Below, piece by piece: positions 23,030-37,200 of a DNA stretch of 64,000 nucleotides. The notes under the pieces are model-generated. The model saw only the letters and a program-made list of their open reading frames with translations. It was not told the DNA's origin and ran no database searches. The stretch comes from Gymnothorax reevesii. Its lineage: Eukaryota > Chordata > Actinopteri > Anguilliformes > Muraenidae. The position numbers and the translations under genes are program-made. The DNA lies in NCBI GenBank assembly GCA_029721435.1, contig CM056587.1:14789667-14853666 (forward strand). The letters run 5' to 3'. Numbering within the stretch: position 1 is the stretch's first letter; each line of letters begins with the position of its first letter.

Positions 23030-25140
23030 CCCAAGAGAAAGCAAAATGCAAAACAAAGGCACATAATCTGTGATTTTGGCTTCACAGCTGACCTATGCAT
23101 TGGAAAGAGCTAAACGGTGCGGTGCAGCTGATCTCGCACCGCCTGCTGGGGTCTTTTTAAGTACAGGAACCACATTTATGTGAGCAGAGGTCCTCATCTG
23201 ATTTTGTAGAGTGAAGCTGGTGAATCTGTGGCCTGTTTGTGGAGTCTCAACACTGAGTCATCAGCAGAGGAAAACAGGCCCCCTTTCCCCTCAGAAACAG
23301 CACGCTATGAAGAAATGACAAAAGAATTCTTCAACCCTCTGCCAAAGCCAAACCCTCCCCTCGGGGAGAGGTGTGGCTGTATTTATGTAATTTTAAGAAT
23401 ATGTCACTGTAGGCAGTGCTAAAGAATGATCAGCCATGTTTGGGTCTGGGATTACCTATTATTGCCACCACCAAGGAGTTAAGTTTATCCTTCGGTTTGG
23501 GGATATGCTTGTTTTCAACATAACGGGAAAATATATGGACTGGTTTTCATTAATTTTTTACTGGAGGGGTGTGTCTTGGCCCAACTTAGAAGAGGTTTCA
23601 TTTCTGGAGTGATCCAAACCAAACTCTGGATCCAGGAATTTTTTAAAGGATTCATCACCAAACAGCGACTGGGCAGGTCAACAGTCGAGAAGTATTAAAC
23701 CGCATATCCTGTTGGTGGCAGTAATACACCACATGGTTTCTAAAACCTGTAAACCCTAAAAAGCAAGAGAGGGGGTTGATATGGCCATCACAAGGGGGAC
23801 TGTTGGCCCTTGGCAGGGATATGCGCTCGCTGAGTGCTCTTGTTGGGTTTGTTATCATAACTTGTACTGTAAAAGGATCTGCTACGATTGGATCTATTAC
23901 AGCAGACATGCCATCTGGTGACATTGGTGTCCAGGGTTTGTTTCAGATTGTGATTGCAGTACTTTGATTGGGCAGTCTGCTCCTCCGCCTCCTGCGGCTG
24001 TATCTTGAGCTGGTTAAGGTGCTCAAAGCTTCTCAATGTCCTCCCCTTCATCAGTGCACTGACAAGTTTTATCTTCTCATGAAACTTTCCATTTTGCAGG
24101 TTGAAGTGTGTGTTAGCCAGCTCTTTCTGCAGATAGTAATTTAACTCATTCCCTACGGAATACTTTTATATAAAATTGTCGCGTTTAAACGGAATACTTT
24201 TCCTGAAAATTACACAGTATTAAGTATTGAAGTACAGGTGGCTCATGACTGCGTCATGATTGTCAATTGATTTCGTGTTTTCATCAGGCTGCGAATGGCC
24301 ATCCACGCCGCTGGCACCGGCTTACCATAGGGAATGAGTAAAGACCCTTGGGCTAAAAGTACTTTGTGTGGGTCGCAAAGTTGTGTGACCCTGGGGTCAT
24401 GATTATTTGTAGTTGACCTGGTTTCACCGTCATATTGTGTGCGACATTATAAACCTTAAAACATCTTCTTTTCCAGAGACACTCAATCAATCTCTCTGAA
24501 ATTTAATTCACATGTTGTACAACCCAAGGCTGTTCATGCTTGAAAAAGCCGTTGCTATGATATCAAAGCTCTGGAAGCTCAATTATATTTGCTGAATATT
24601 GTCACGTCATCATAATTTTACCTTTTAGGTATGACAAATGCACAACCTTATGCAGACTGCAACGCTGACTCCTGAGTTGCAAACTTTTTTTTTTTGGCGA
24701 ATGTGTAGTTTTCCTGAAAATAGCCAAAAAAAAAAAAAAACGGAAATGGCGAAGGACAAAAACTGTGATTTTTTTTTTGAATATTCTGTCATCTCTCAGC
24801 TCAAAATCACTCGAGATGTGTCGCTGAAACTGCAGACATGAAATTTGGCTTAAAGGCGACTAATGGCAATCATAGTTGTGTTTTTTCTTTACATGTTATG
24901 ACAGAGGTTATGTATTTTACGGTAGGCGATTCCCCAAAGTCAGCTGACATCATCAGTAATGCTGAGGACACGTTTGTAAAAGCAGAACCGCGACACCACC
25001 GCTATGTCTTCAGTGTAATGTCTGCTACTAACATAAGGCTGTATGCTTTTTTGAACAGTCCTTGAATGATAGTTTATTCATGTGAAACTACACAGATAAG
25101 ACATTTACTAGATAATTAACTCTGACTACACTATACCCAC
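23030..25140. other. Intergenic between nup35 and itgav: no gene recognised
   Basis: Contains weak repeat traces (23460-23850, a 'ttggcagggatatgcgctcg' member of the CCTTGGCGGAGGT family) and poly-A/T runs at about 24685-24780. No splice-bounded coding exon was seen. Confidence 0.5.
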
Positions 25141-25143
25141 AGT

Positions 25144-25330
25144 AGGGCAGCATGGCGGCATAATGGATTTCACTGTTGCTTCACAGATAGAATATTGTGG
25201 GTTTGAGTTTGGCCTGGAGCCCCTCTGTGTGGAGTTTGCATGTTCTCCCCATGTTCATGAGGGTTTCCTCCTAAAGACATGCATGTTAGGGTCATCGCAG
25301 ACTCTACACTGCCATGTAGGTATGAATGAA
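25144..25330 (+). mobile_element. Decayed second copy of the GGGCAGCAC SINE-like family
   Basis: 'agggcagcatggcggcataa', 'tggagtttgcatgttctccc' and 'gggtttcctcctaaagacat' follow the same order as the copy at 22125. The 3' half is missing. Confidence 0.65.
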
Positions 25331-25879
25331 TTCTACGTGCTTTGATTCCTACTTGCAGGTGAAATGAGATTACTGAAAGTGTTGTTGAATAATAAAGAAT
25401 CAATTATATCCACATAAAAGTTTGGAGATATTCTCAAGGGTATTTTTATCATTAATTTCAATTCCATAGGCATAAAGCTGAAGATAAGGGAATTGTTGAA
25501 TTTAGGGGGAAGATATAAACCTTTTCTTGTCAACTAGACTCATTTGTCTCCCCCATAACCTGTTGACAAATTGTAGAAAGTTGCTGGAGGCCACAGATAC
25601 TGTTTGCCATTCTAGTTATTTATGTTTATGCAGTAAAGTAATGCCAGTATTAATGACTTGCTCATGCCACATGTGACTAAATGCACAGTGATCACAGTCC
25701 TTCGAGCTGCTCTTTCCACTCTAACTGATTCTGGGCAGATTGTTTAAAGTCTTCAGATTCTTGATGGCAAGACATTAAAAATAGCCAACAGCTTTAAAGG
25801 CTGCTAGTGTACAGTCTCATCATAAGAAACATGCCATGATGAAACTTTCATAACCGATGGTTATAAACGTCTCTGATGT

Positions 25880-26160
25880 TATGCAGCCTTCCTCCTGACT
25901 CAACGTGAAAGGTCCTGAGTTTGAGTCTTTCCCGTGGCATTTGGGGCGTTATCTTGGGCAAAACTCTTCACTCCCACAGTGCCTCACTCCACCCAGGAGT
26001 ATTATTGGGTACTGGCAAATTGCTAAGGAAACATGACTAAGAGCTGGGGGAGAAACCTGCAATGGACTAGCATCCCATCCAGGGAGAGCAGTAACACTCC
26101 TTGTCGCTTGCTGCTGAAACTGGGGTTAAGCACTGCATCTGATGAGCCACTAAACAGACC
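25880..26160 (+). mobile_element. SINE-like repeat with tRNA-type B box and 'CATCCCATCCAGGG' tail
   Basis: 'aggtcctgagtttgagtc' resembles a degraded B box, followed by 'cttgggcaaaactcttcact' and 'actagcatcccatccaggg'. This combination is typical of fish SINE-type repeats. Confidence 0.5.
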
Positions 26161-26389
26161 CTCTATCTTTCTATGTTGATTTGCATGTAATCAGTCTTTT
26201 AAGAGAGCTAAGTGCCAGCACTGTGACCGACATAGAGCTAAACAGGAAATAGCACCGCTCTGTGATTTTTCTGTAATTTGTTACACCCCTCCTTGGCTAT
26301 GTTTACTTTTTTAAAATCAGATTTTTTAAAATTTTGGTCTCACTTATTTCTTAATGTAATTTTATTTGGCATTTAAACTGTTTATTTAA

Positions 26390-27518
26390 ACTGTGGGTGC
26401 TCCATTAAATAAGCGGTAAATTCATGCAGTTATTTTATCAGCTAATAGTGACACTGCGTTGCTGCACATAAGATCATGCGGGTGCAGGTGAGGAGCTCCA
26501 GCTATTCTGTTCACCTCAGACATCTAAATGGAGAAAAAATACAATCTCAGTGGCTTTGCCCCTGGCATGATTGTTTGAACAAGATGGATACAGTATTCCT
26601 GGGACGCCTGATTTCCAGAGATTTTTATGCGCAACAGCCTTGAGAAGTTACACAGAGAGGCGCGAAAAAAAGATCAAGAGACTAACAGTTTTGTCGATGA
26701 AAATGCCTTTCAGAGCGAAATCGGAGGAGAATGGTCAGACAAGTTTGATCTGACCGAGAGGCCTCTGTTACTCAGGTAACCAGTCTTTATGAATGCAGCG
26801 AGCAGAAAAATCACCTCAGAACACATGAGCTGGCAGGCAAGCTGCACAAGGTCATGTCGACTTCTACTCTAATCAACCAAGGAGAGAAATCTGATGCTGC
26901 ATCGGAGATAGACTCACCAAAACTGGACCACTGAAGACTAGAAAAATGTAGCCAGGTCTGAAGAATTTTAATTTCTGCTGCTATATGGACATGGTTGAGT
27001 CTGAATTTAGCGTCAGGAGCATCAATCCATGGACCCAACCAGCTAGGTGTTCACAGGTCAGGCTGATGGTGGTGGTGTAACGGCATGGGGAATGTTGTTT
27101 TTTTTTTTTTTCTTGGGACACCCAGAGTATTGTTGCTGACCAGATGCACCCCTTTACGAGTACAATTTGACCATCTTGTAAAGGCTATTTGCAGAATTAT
27201 ACTGCATCATGTCAAAAAGAAAAGTTATCTCAAACTGGCCTTATGAACATGTTTTGTTCTGAGCATTTCACTGTCTACGGATCTAAACAAAATAGAGCAC
27301 ATCTCACGTGAGGTGGAGCACAGGATTTGAAGCATGAATGTGCAGTCGACAATTTTGCCAAAATTTTTAAGCAGTCCAGTCCACATGGACCAGATCTCAA
27401 GGAAATATTTCCGCCATCTGGTGATACCCATGCCAAGAGGAATAGGTACTGGCTGTTCTAAGAGCACGTGGAGGTCTTACTGAATTAGCAAGGCGGTCCT
27501 AATAAAGCGCACAGTGAG
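26390..27518 (+). mobile_element. Ancient Tc1-type transposon remnant upstream of itgav
   Basis: Many stretches follow a common fish Tc1-type element in order: a 'ctcagtg..tttg.cc.tggcatgattgttt' leader, 'tactcaggtaaccagtctttat', 'gatggtggtggtgtaacggcatgggg', 'cacatggaccagatctcaa', and a right end 'cctaataaagcgcacagtgagtg'-like at 27498-27520. No open frame remains. This is recognition from memory of the family, so the left boundary is approximate. The right end is about 780 bp upstream of the itgav start codon. Confidence 0.65.
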
Positions 27519-28297
27519 TGTTCTTCGAAATTTCCGCGGTCATTTCCATTCCTGCACAGTTGCTTGTGACCGCGTTTTTTACGTGTTCAAAATAAATAAG
27601 TTGAACCAAATTAACTAGAGGAGTTTACCGAATTAACAGCGGAAAATCCCTATATTCTCAGTTTCCCAAGACAACATACTGCCATCAACATTTTACAGTT
27701 TGGGGAGTCTCGGGCTTCGCTTTGCAGTTTGCAGTGTTTAAAAATAATAATTGACAAGCAGGGGGCGTCCTATTCCATCCTGCACAGCATATCATATTTT
27801 ACGTTTTCAAATGTTCTCGGGTTTCTCATTAACACTCATCAAGTGGTTTCGACACGCAATAACAATTACTTCTTTTATCGTAATGCCCACTAATGCATTT
27901 GAGGTCGGACAGAAAATCAGACTGCCATTGATAAAAAAAAATGGGTTACGGAAGTTTGTATTACGTTTGAGAGTTAGATTTCCTCTAACTTCCTGTGATG
28001 GGGTAATCCTGCAAGATGTGTTGATATTTGCGCTGATGAAGCGGACCACAGCAGCAGCTGAGGTTTTCAGCTCAGATCATCTCTGACGGAGTTGTCGTGG
28101 CTCTGCACTGTAATAGATGTGTTCGAGCTCGGGCGAAGTCGTTCACAATATGTCATTAAGGAGTTATGCATCTTCGGGCTGGGAATGTGAAAAGATCGCA
28201 GTTCAGTAATACGCTTTCTTACAGAAGTAACGTTAGTGACTGAACTGATGTTAAACTATACTGCGGCTAGTGGAAACAATTGACCTTCTTTGTTAGG

Positions 28298-31200
28298 ATG
28301 GGAACATATCGAAAACTCTATTTTGCGTTGACTCTCATGGCGTGTGTGAAGAGAAGTCTTTTTTTCAATCTCGATTCCGAAAATCCCTCAATTTATTCTG
28401 GGCCAAGTGGAAGCTATTTTGGATTCTCGGTGGATTTTTTCAAACCCGACGACAAACAGTGAGTAATTTATATAAACAATGCTAGCTTCATCTTCTTAAA
28501 TGCTCTGATATTTTGGCAAGCTGACCACTCATGAAATATGAGTTAAATCATGTTCTTGTGCCTGAGAATATTACTCTATGTTGCAAACTAATTGTACAAA
28601 AGTAGAATTAGACTGTAGCGTTGATTGACGCATGTATTGAGGTTTTTTTGTTTTTGTTGCTGTTTGTTTGTTTTGTTTTTAATAAATCATTTAACAAGCT
28701 TTAAACTACAATTATCTGATCATGTAACTTTATTTAAGTAGAAATGGTAAATATTGGAGTTTTTTTTTTTAGATGTGTTTGATGCTATTATATCCCCAGA
28801 TTAAACATTCTAGTCGGCGCTCCCCGGGCAAACACGTCATATTCAGCCGTGATTGAGCGGGGAGCCGTGTACAGCTGCCCCTGGCGAACTGGCAACAACT
28901 GTCGACAGTTACAGTTTGACAGCACAGGTGAGGTTTTGGGTGAATGCCAGTCACAATAGTAGATATCTTGTTCGGAGCAAGCACCTTGTGTGTCCGGGCT
29001 ACTGAATAGTAACGGTTTAAATAGGCTAGTTTAGTCATCTGGGCAGAGTGTCAGGTTTTTTTTTCTGCTCGTTGCTTGGTGTGAAAATATTGCTTTTTCT
29101 TTAAAGTATGTCATATAAGTACGCTTATGGAATACTGTAATCCAATCCAGGGAAAAGTTTGAGTGTGGGGGAAAGAAGTTTTATTTAATTGGCCCAGTTA
29201 TGTGTATATTTTGACATTGTTCTGTGTTCATGAGTGTTCATGTTTGGTCTATCTGACAGAGCAGCTGCAGGTTGGGTTGGTGGGGTGATGGAGAACTCTG
29301 TACATCACTGGTTTGTGGGGGTTTAGTCAGCATTAGATAACATAGGGTGAAGTAGGGATGAATGATCAGCATTTTCTGAACTTTGAAGTGTCAGGAAGCC
29401 CTAAGGCAGGGCTATTCAACATTATCCAGAAAGGGTTGGTGTGGGTGCAGGCTTTAATTCCAACCAAGCAGTTATACACCTGAGTCTAGTAATCTGTCCC
29501 AAGAGTCTTTGCTGGAAAGCTTGATTGATAGTATCCGGTGTGTAATTATTTAGTTGGATTGAAAGCCTGCACCCACATTCGCCCTTTCCGGGTAATGTTG
29601 AATATCTCTGCCCTAAGGCGTTGTTTATGGCACCCGTGTTTCCATTCGGGGATGAGGTCTCGTCAGCTATTTGAAAATTCAGATCTACTTCACCCTGTGT
29701 TACCTAATGCTGACCTGTAGGTTACGCTTGACTCGGTCTTGTGGTCCAAATTGACTAAACTAGGCCTCATGACCTGTTTCCCGCCATTTCGGGTAATTGA
29801 GCTCCTCTGTAACTGACTCTTTTTTTTTGTTGCAAATTGAAGCAGGCATTTGGTTAATCTTGCTTGTATAATTGAATTATCTTAATTGAATTTCCTGTCG
29901 TTAAGGGTAAGCTTGCAGATTGTCAGGCAATGCCCCAGAAACAAATGGGACTTAACTAAGCTCTTTGAAATGTTGTATGTTTGCTGGATCATGATATTTT
30001 AGTCTTGTGTCTGATAAACAGGTCTGTCCTGCAGTCGTGCTTAATGTGTTCTGCACAGCATAGAATGGAGGCACCGGTTTCCATCTTTTTGCGAGTGTTA
30101 GTTCCAGTGGCAGATTGTTGTCTTGAGAAACAGCAAGTCTAAGCTCTTTTTGTCTCTGTGCTTATTTGCATTCAGAGATGAATCCAACAGACCAGCCAAG
30201 CCACTATACACAAAGGGCCAACCATGCAGATTACCATTCCAAGCTTAAGAGTTCCCACGACGAATGAGAAAAACAAAGTTATGTTTTTCTCCGTCTCTGC
30301 CTGCTCTTATTATTTTAATTAGCTTTGTCTCGGTATCGGATGCATAAGAATTTGTTACTAATGCAATTGTTTGCATGTTTTGGTTTCTTTGGATTAAATA
30401 TGGTAAATAATAAGGAAATTTATGAAACAGTGTTTCAGTATTCTGCTTTAGTTTAGGCTCTGCTCGACATGTCTTTTAAAGGGGCATTTTAAAATCTTGA
30501 TGGGTTTGGATGGGTGTGAGTTATTTTAGTTACTTGTCCAATTAAATTTTTACTTATCTAAATCCATATAAATTTTAAAATTTCCCTCTGAAAGACCGGT
30601 TGGCCGGTCCATCGTTAAACCCTTGGGACAGGACCTTGGATCTGTCTGATCTTCATTTAAATTAGCGCTTGATACTGAGCCCGTTCTGGATGTGCCTCAT
30701 ACACACTAAATGACCCTATGATTGTAAAATATGATCGTTTGGTTTTTTTTGTGTCTGACAGTGTACTGATGGACAAATGGGCAGTGTTTATAACAACATG
30801 GCTGTTGGTTAATTGGCCTTCTGGACATTTTAATCGTTAGACTCCAGCTTGTAATTTGGTTGGTGGTTGCCGTCTCAACACCTTGCTTCCCGAATCCAGA
30901 ACATCCAAACTTTGGCCTCCCTCATACCTTGTAGCATTGGGATCTCTTCAATGTGGCCTTTTGTGATGGCTCACCTTGGCTGTGTGGCAAGGGGGCCCCC
31001 AAACTAGATTGCGGTGAGCACTAAGAGCTAGGGAGTCGATGAGAATGCTGGTCATGACAGAATGGCTGGATTATGGGGTGCGCAGGAATAGAAGGAGTAC
31101 TTAGTGTGAGAACGGTGGTATTGGTGAGCGCAGTCCCGCCTTAACCTGCAATTAGGCCCCGGGGCCTCAGAGGCTCCATAGGCCCACCCGTGTTCTGACC

Positions 31201-34200
31201 CCTCATTGTGGCAACTCTCTCTCTCTAAGGCTCTGACAGGGCCCATGTGGGTCACTTGTAAATTTGACCAATCGGCAGCCACAAACATAAATATCGAGTG
31301 ACGGACAAAATAGTATGATTTTTTTATTGGCCTATGATAGGCCCCTGATCTTCGCAGGCCCTGGGGCCTCAGCCCAGGTGAGCCCATGCATTAAAGGTGG
31401 CCAGGGGTGAGTGTGCAAGAATGACAGGATTAATGAGTGTGAAATGGAGAGGGAGCTGTTACAGGGATTGCACTGAGTGTCCGGAGGGGAAATCTTTGTT
31501 TTCATGCCCAGCCGACATGGTGGGAAAGGCTATTGTACCAGCTAGCAGCTGTAAGTGTTGTTATTTTTTAGTTAGTCCTGTTTTTTTATTCTTTTTTTTC
31601 CTTTGGATTAATACAATCACAGTCTCCATTACCTCACTGCAGTGTCCATTTCCTGTAGATCACTGCAGTCTCGGTCACTTTTAGAAAACTGAAGTCTCAG
31701 TCTCCTTTAGATTAATGCAGTCCCATTCTCCTTTAGATTACCACAGTTTCAGTATCCTTTCTGATTACAGCAGCATCGGTCACTTTAAGATTACTGCACT
31801 CTCAGTCTCTTTTAGATTACTTAAGTCTCGGTCACCTTTACATTGCCACAGTCTCAGTCTCTTTGAGATTACTGCAGTCTCAGTCTCCTTTAGATTACTT
31901 CAGTCTCATTCTCGTCTCCTTTACATCACTCCAGTCTCAGTCTCTATTAGACCACTGCAATCTCAGTTCCCCCAGGAAAACTGCTGTCTCAGTTTCTGTT
32001 AAATAGCTGCAATCTCAGATTTCAATGCATAATTGCACTCTCAGTCTCCATTATATTACTGTCATCTCAGTCTCTATTAGATAACAGCAGTCTTAGTCTC
32101 AGAGATTATTACAGTCTCAGTCTCTATTGGATAACTGCAGTGTCAGTCTCTATTATATTGCTGTCATCTCAGTCTCTATTGGATTACTGACATTTTAGTC
32201 TCTGAGATTATTACAGTTTCCGTCTCTATTAGATTACTGCCGTCTTAGACTCTATGAGATTATTTCAGTCTCCCTCTCCATAAGATAATTCCACTACCAG
32301 TTTCGATTAGATTATTGCAGTCTCAGTCTCCATTAGATTAATGTAGTCCTAGCCTTCATCAGATTACTGCAGTCTCAGTTTCTGTTTGATAAATCTCAGG
32401 CTCCAATGGGTTGATGCAGTTTCAGTGTCCATTAGAGTACTGCAGTTCAGATCTTCCTTAGAGTACCATGGCCTCAGTCTCTATTAGACTACTGTCCCTC
32501 TCAAATTCCATTAGATTACTGCATTCTTAGTCTCTGTTAAATTACTGTAGTCTCAGTCTCTTTAAGAGTACAGTAGTCTTTGTGTCCATTAGATGATAAT
32601 AGTCTCAGCCCCCAGTGCATCACTACAGTCTTGCTCCTCATTAAGACATTTTTAATCCAAGTCTTTGTTAGATTACTGCATTATGCATATCATATGTACA
32701 CAGATGACCGAATGAACACAAAAGGCGACAGTATTGAGTTCAAGTCCAGCCAGTGGTTTGGAGCGACAGTACGCTCAGAAGGAGAGCTCATACTGGTGAG
32801 TCCCACTCTGTGCTGCTCATTTAAACCCTGTTCCCCCCCCCATATTAATTATTGATGTATAAATATAGTTTGAAGCTCATTTTTTTGCCACAAGATTAAT
32901 TAGTTTTCGTTTGGTTAAAGTGTACAGTTTGTCAATGGATCCATTGATGCTATCAAATGTTTGAAACAGTCCTGATCTGCAGACAGCCTAAGATTTTTTG
33001 ACTGGGTTACATAAAGGTTTGTAGTCAATGACCCCTGACCCCACATTGATGGTCTTCATTATATGTCCCAGGCCTGTGCACCTCTGTATCAGTGGAGCAC
33101 ATTTACATTCACGGAGAGGGAACCGGTTGGAACCTGTTTTCTGAAAACTGCAGGAGGAGTGGTGGAGTACTCCCCATGTCGAACAGGTAAACAAAACTCA
33201 CCTGGAACCCCCTTTTGACCACACAATTGCTATTTGGTTTAAACTGGATTTTAAAATGGCAGTGATGCCACCCTACAATTACTTAATAATAAATAATTAT
33301 TGGAAAGTATTTGCTTAAAATATCTAATTTTTCTGAATGCATGTAAATGCCAATCTAGTTGCATCTGGACCACAGCAAAGCCAAGGCTGGCTCTCTGGAT
33401 GCGAAAGTCTATGACTGACTGAGTGATGATGAAACACATATGGACGGTCGAGTGTTGGAGTTTTTCCATTGGCCATTGCTCTTTCAAAATGAATGATTGT
33501 AAATATAGTTTAGCCATGTACTAGGTTTTCTTCTTCGCTTGTTGTTGTCAAGCCTGTATTCAGTATTGAAGTCCAAGTCACTTGAGATGGACTGAGGTGG
33601 AAAGCCTAAGATTTAAAAGTCAAAGACTTCCTCAAAATTTTCCAATCACCTGGATTTGCCTCTGAGCACAATTTTTCCTCTAAGAAGTGAAACTAATCAG
33701 AGAAATAAGCTGTATGAGTTCATGGGTGACAGAAAAGCGTGGCAGGATTTTTACTCTCAGACTCCGGGGTAATTCATCACTGCAGACAGTTTCTTCTTTG
33801 TGTTCACTCGCAGCAGAGTGGTCTACTTAAGCCCACGCCTTCATTATTGTTACCTCTCAGCTGACTTAGGCCGGAGGGGTGTTGTCGTCACCTGCGTGTC
33901 TGTCTGTCATCTGTTGTCCGTTGTCCGTCCATGAATTTGTCCGGGCCTGTACTCAGCAACTAATGATCACAGCTTCACCAAATTTGGTATGGTAACTCAA
34001 TATGACCCATAGAAATGCAAAGTCAGGTTTTTTGCTGGATTTGGCCTTTGACCTTAGCTCTGTGACCTTGACCCTGGAAATCTTGTCCAGGTCAATACTC
34101 GGCAACTAATTATCGCAGCTTCACCAAATTTGGTCTGGTAACTCAATATGGCCCATAGATATGCAAAGTCAGGTTTTTTGCTGGATTTGACCTTTGACCT

Positions 34201-37200
34201 TAGCTCTGTGACCTTGACCCTGGAAATTTTGTCCAGGTCAGTACTTGGCAACTAATTGTTGCAGCTTCATCAAATTTGATATGGTAAGTCACTGTGACAC
34301 ATAGATTTGCAACGTCACGTTTTTCGCTCAATTTCCCCTTTGACCTTTGCACTGTGACATAAATGCTGGAAATCTTGTACGGGTCAGTACTCGGCAACTA
34401 ATGATCGCAGCTTTACCGAATTTGGTATGGTAACTCACTGTGACATATATATGCAACATCACGTTTTTTGCTGAATTTGACCTTTGACCTTAGTGCTGTC
34501 ACCTTGAGGCAGAAAATCTTGTCCAGGCCGAGTGGTATTCAGCAACGCGTTATGTTTTTGTATTAGCATTTGGTAATTGGATTACACTGAGAAATTGTGA
34601 TGAAATTAGAAACTCCCTGGAAGAACCAGATAAAGCTAATTTAAACTTATCCCAATATTCAGTTAGGCTTTTGTAAATGTGAATAAAAAAACCTTAAAAA
34701 TTGTTTGGGAAGTCAAGATTTCAAAACGCTTTGCCAAACAATGTGTGTGTGTGTCTTCTTTGTTGTTTTGTGTGTGACTTAAGTATTTGTGTTTGTGTGG
34801 GCAGTATTTAGTTTTATTATCTGATCGCTTTCATTGTACGTGTTTTCTAGCCTCGAACTCTCCTGAAGGACAGGGATTTTGTCAGGCAGGCTTCAGTGCC
34901 GACTTTGTGAAGGTAGGACCACTGTAATTCTCTCGAATTCACCTCCAAACTCAATCCACGTTATTAATCCTATATCTGTGAAAACATTGCTTGACTTCTG
35001 CTTACATTCTGTTGTATCATTGCTCATTATCTTATTTTGCTAAACATTAAGGATTTTAATCACACTTTCTTTCTTCAAACAGAATAACAGAGTTGTGGTG
35101 GGTGGACCTGGAAGCTTTTATTGGCAAGGTGCAACATTTAATATCATTTTTAATTTTTTTTTTTTTCTGATCCCTGAAGTATTTTAGATTGTCTGAATGG
35201 GAAATGGGTTTGAATGGGCAGCATACTCGGGTTTGTAACTTGTAAAAGCACAGAAAGCAACTGTAATGTGGGCTGACTAACCCAGCCAGTGAGGGCGTGT
35301 CTCAGACAGACATTATGGGCGGATGCATCATAGCCAAGACACTGGCCACAGTACTGGGGCTATTTTGCTGCTTTTGAATAAAGGGCTTGGGGGCCCTACC
35401 CACCTATTAACAAACCACTGCAGAGGCTTCATCTGACGATGAGAGAGGTCATTATTTACCAAGAGAAGGGGGGGGGGCAGGCAGGCTGTCAAACTGGATT
35501 ACAGTTAAGATTAGGCAGGGTGGGATTCTTAGTCATTTGCTACCTTTCATCAGAAATTTCACATTGCACCTCTGCCAGCCATTAATAAGCTTCAAATATT
35601 AACCATTAAAAAAGAGCAAAAATGATTTGTTTTACACGCATGCTTTCAGCGCTATCAATGTTTGGACCTTTGTGGTTCGAAACCCCCCTTAATGTTTGTG
35701 GTAGATCCCCCAAGGGGGCGTGATAGTGTATTTCCTGTCAGAATTAGTGGCTAATAAGCTTAATTCTGTGAGGTGAATATCTGGTATTGTGCTCTTGGTG
35801 GGGTTGGGGCAGACGTTTTTTGCATTTAGTCTGATTTGTTGACATTTCTCGACAGTCACTAATCAGATTGCTATCCTACAATGTCTGACTTGTTCTGCCC
35901 TGACTGTGTGGCAGCATCAGGTACATCAGTGTGGTGGATTCTATCAGTTATTGGCCAGTGAGCTGGGTGTTTGTTTGTATGTTTGTGTACAATGCCTTTA
36001 AAATTTATTGGTGCCCTTCGTGAATATGTGCAAAATGGGCTGTGAAAAAATGTTGCTTTGTTTATTTCTTTGGTCTTTCGATCAAAATGTTCACAAAAAT
36101 CTTACACAAAAACAACTGCAATAATCATATTAGGTTAATTTACGTGAGGCATTGTTCATTTCATATTTATGAAGTGATTCAAATTTCAACGTCCTTATGC
36201 CTGATGATATTTCACCAACCTTTCCTCAGGTCAGCTGATCTCTGATGATATTTCTGAAATCATAAGCCGATACAATAACAGGCTCTACACGCCGTACGGT
36301 AACCAACTGTCCACCAAGCCGGCCAGCGCTCAGTTTGATGATAGCTACTTGGGTAAGTGCTGTTTACTGCCAATTTTCTACCCTCAGTCATGTTTCAAAG
36401 TAGTGTTTACACACCTGCAAATGGCACCCTCAGCTGTTATTACCGAAATTATGTGATTTCTTTGTGGTTTATTATTGTGTGGACTCCGCCAAGTACAAAC
36501 CCAATTCCAAAAAGGTTGGTACAATGCGGAAAATGCACAAAAAAATCAGAAGGAACTGATTTGGAAAGTCTATTCACCAGCTGCTATACTGCAAAAGGGT
36601 AACAAAACATTTATTTAATGTTTCAAATTGTGACAAACTGCTTATCGTTTACTTGTTTATTTCAAGTGTGATGACTGCAACAGCCTCCAAGCAACTGGGT
36701 ACAAGGGCACGTCAGGACTATTAATGATGTAACTAGTGATGATGCTAAGGTGATGTCTCACTGGTGAGGTAATTGTGTCGCAGTATAGAAGAAGCCTGTG
36801 AAAAAGGCTTAGGTCCCTCAAGAGCGAAGTGAGTCGAGACTCTCAAACTTGCCCTCGGGTGGATAAGCTTATAATCCATCACATTTAGAGAGATGTGCCC
36901 CAAAGAGAGATTGGCCAGATTTGAGGCATTTCACCCACTTCACTGTGTAATGCAATTAAAACATGGAGGGTATCTGGTCAAATTTTGTTACGCAAAAGGG
37001 CAAGGCCAAAAACCACTGAATGCTCACAATCTCTGATCTTTAGTAAACCTTTGTTATGTGGGGCAATTGCACCTCAGCACCATCAATGTGTAACACCCAC
37101 CTGGGTGATGCATGGCAGCCATTTTGCACCAAAATGCTTGACGGTAAAGTACTTTTTCAAAATGGCTGCCTCCTTCACCCTAAGGTTCATGATCGCTTTT

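Noticed and set aside
23228..23422. 64-codon frame with a possible unknown peptide
   Set aside because: No splice context, no upstream promoter signal and no recognisable motif; likely chance.
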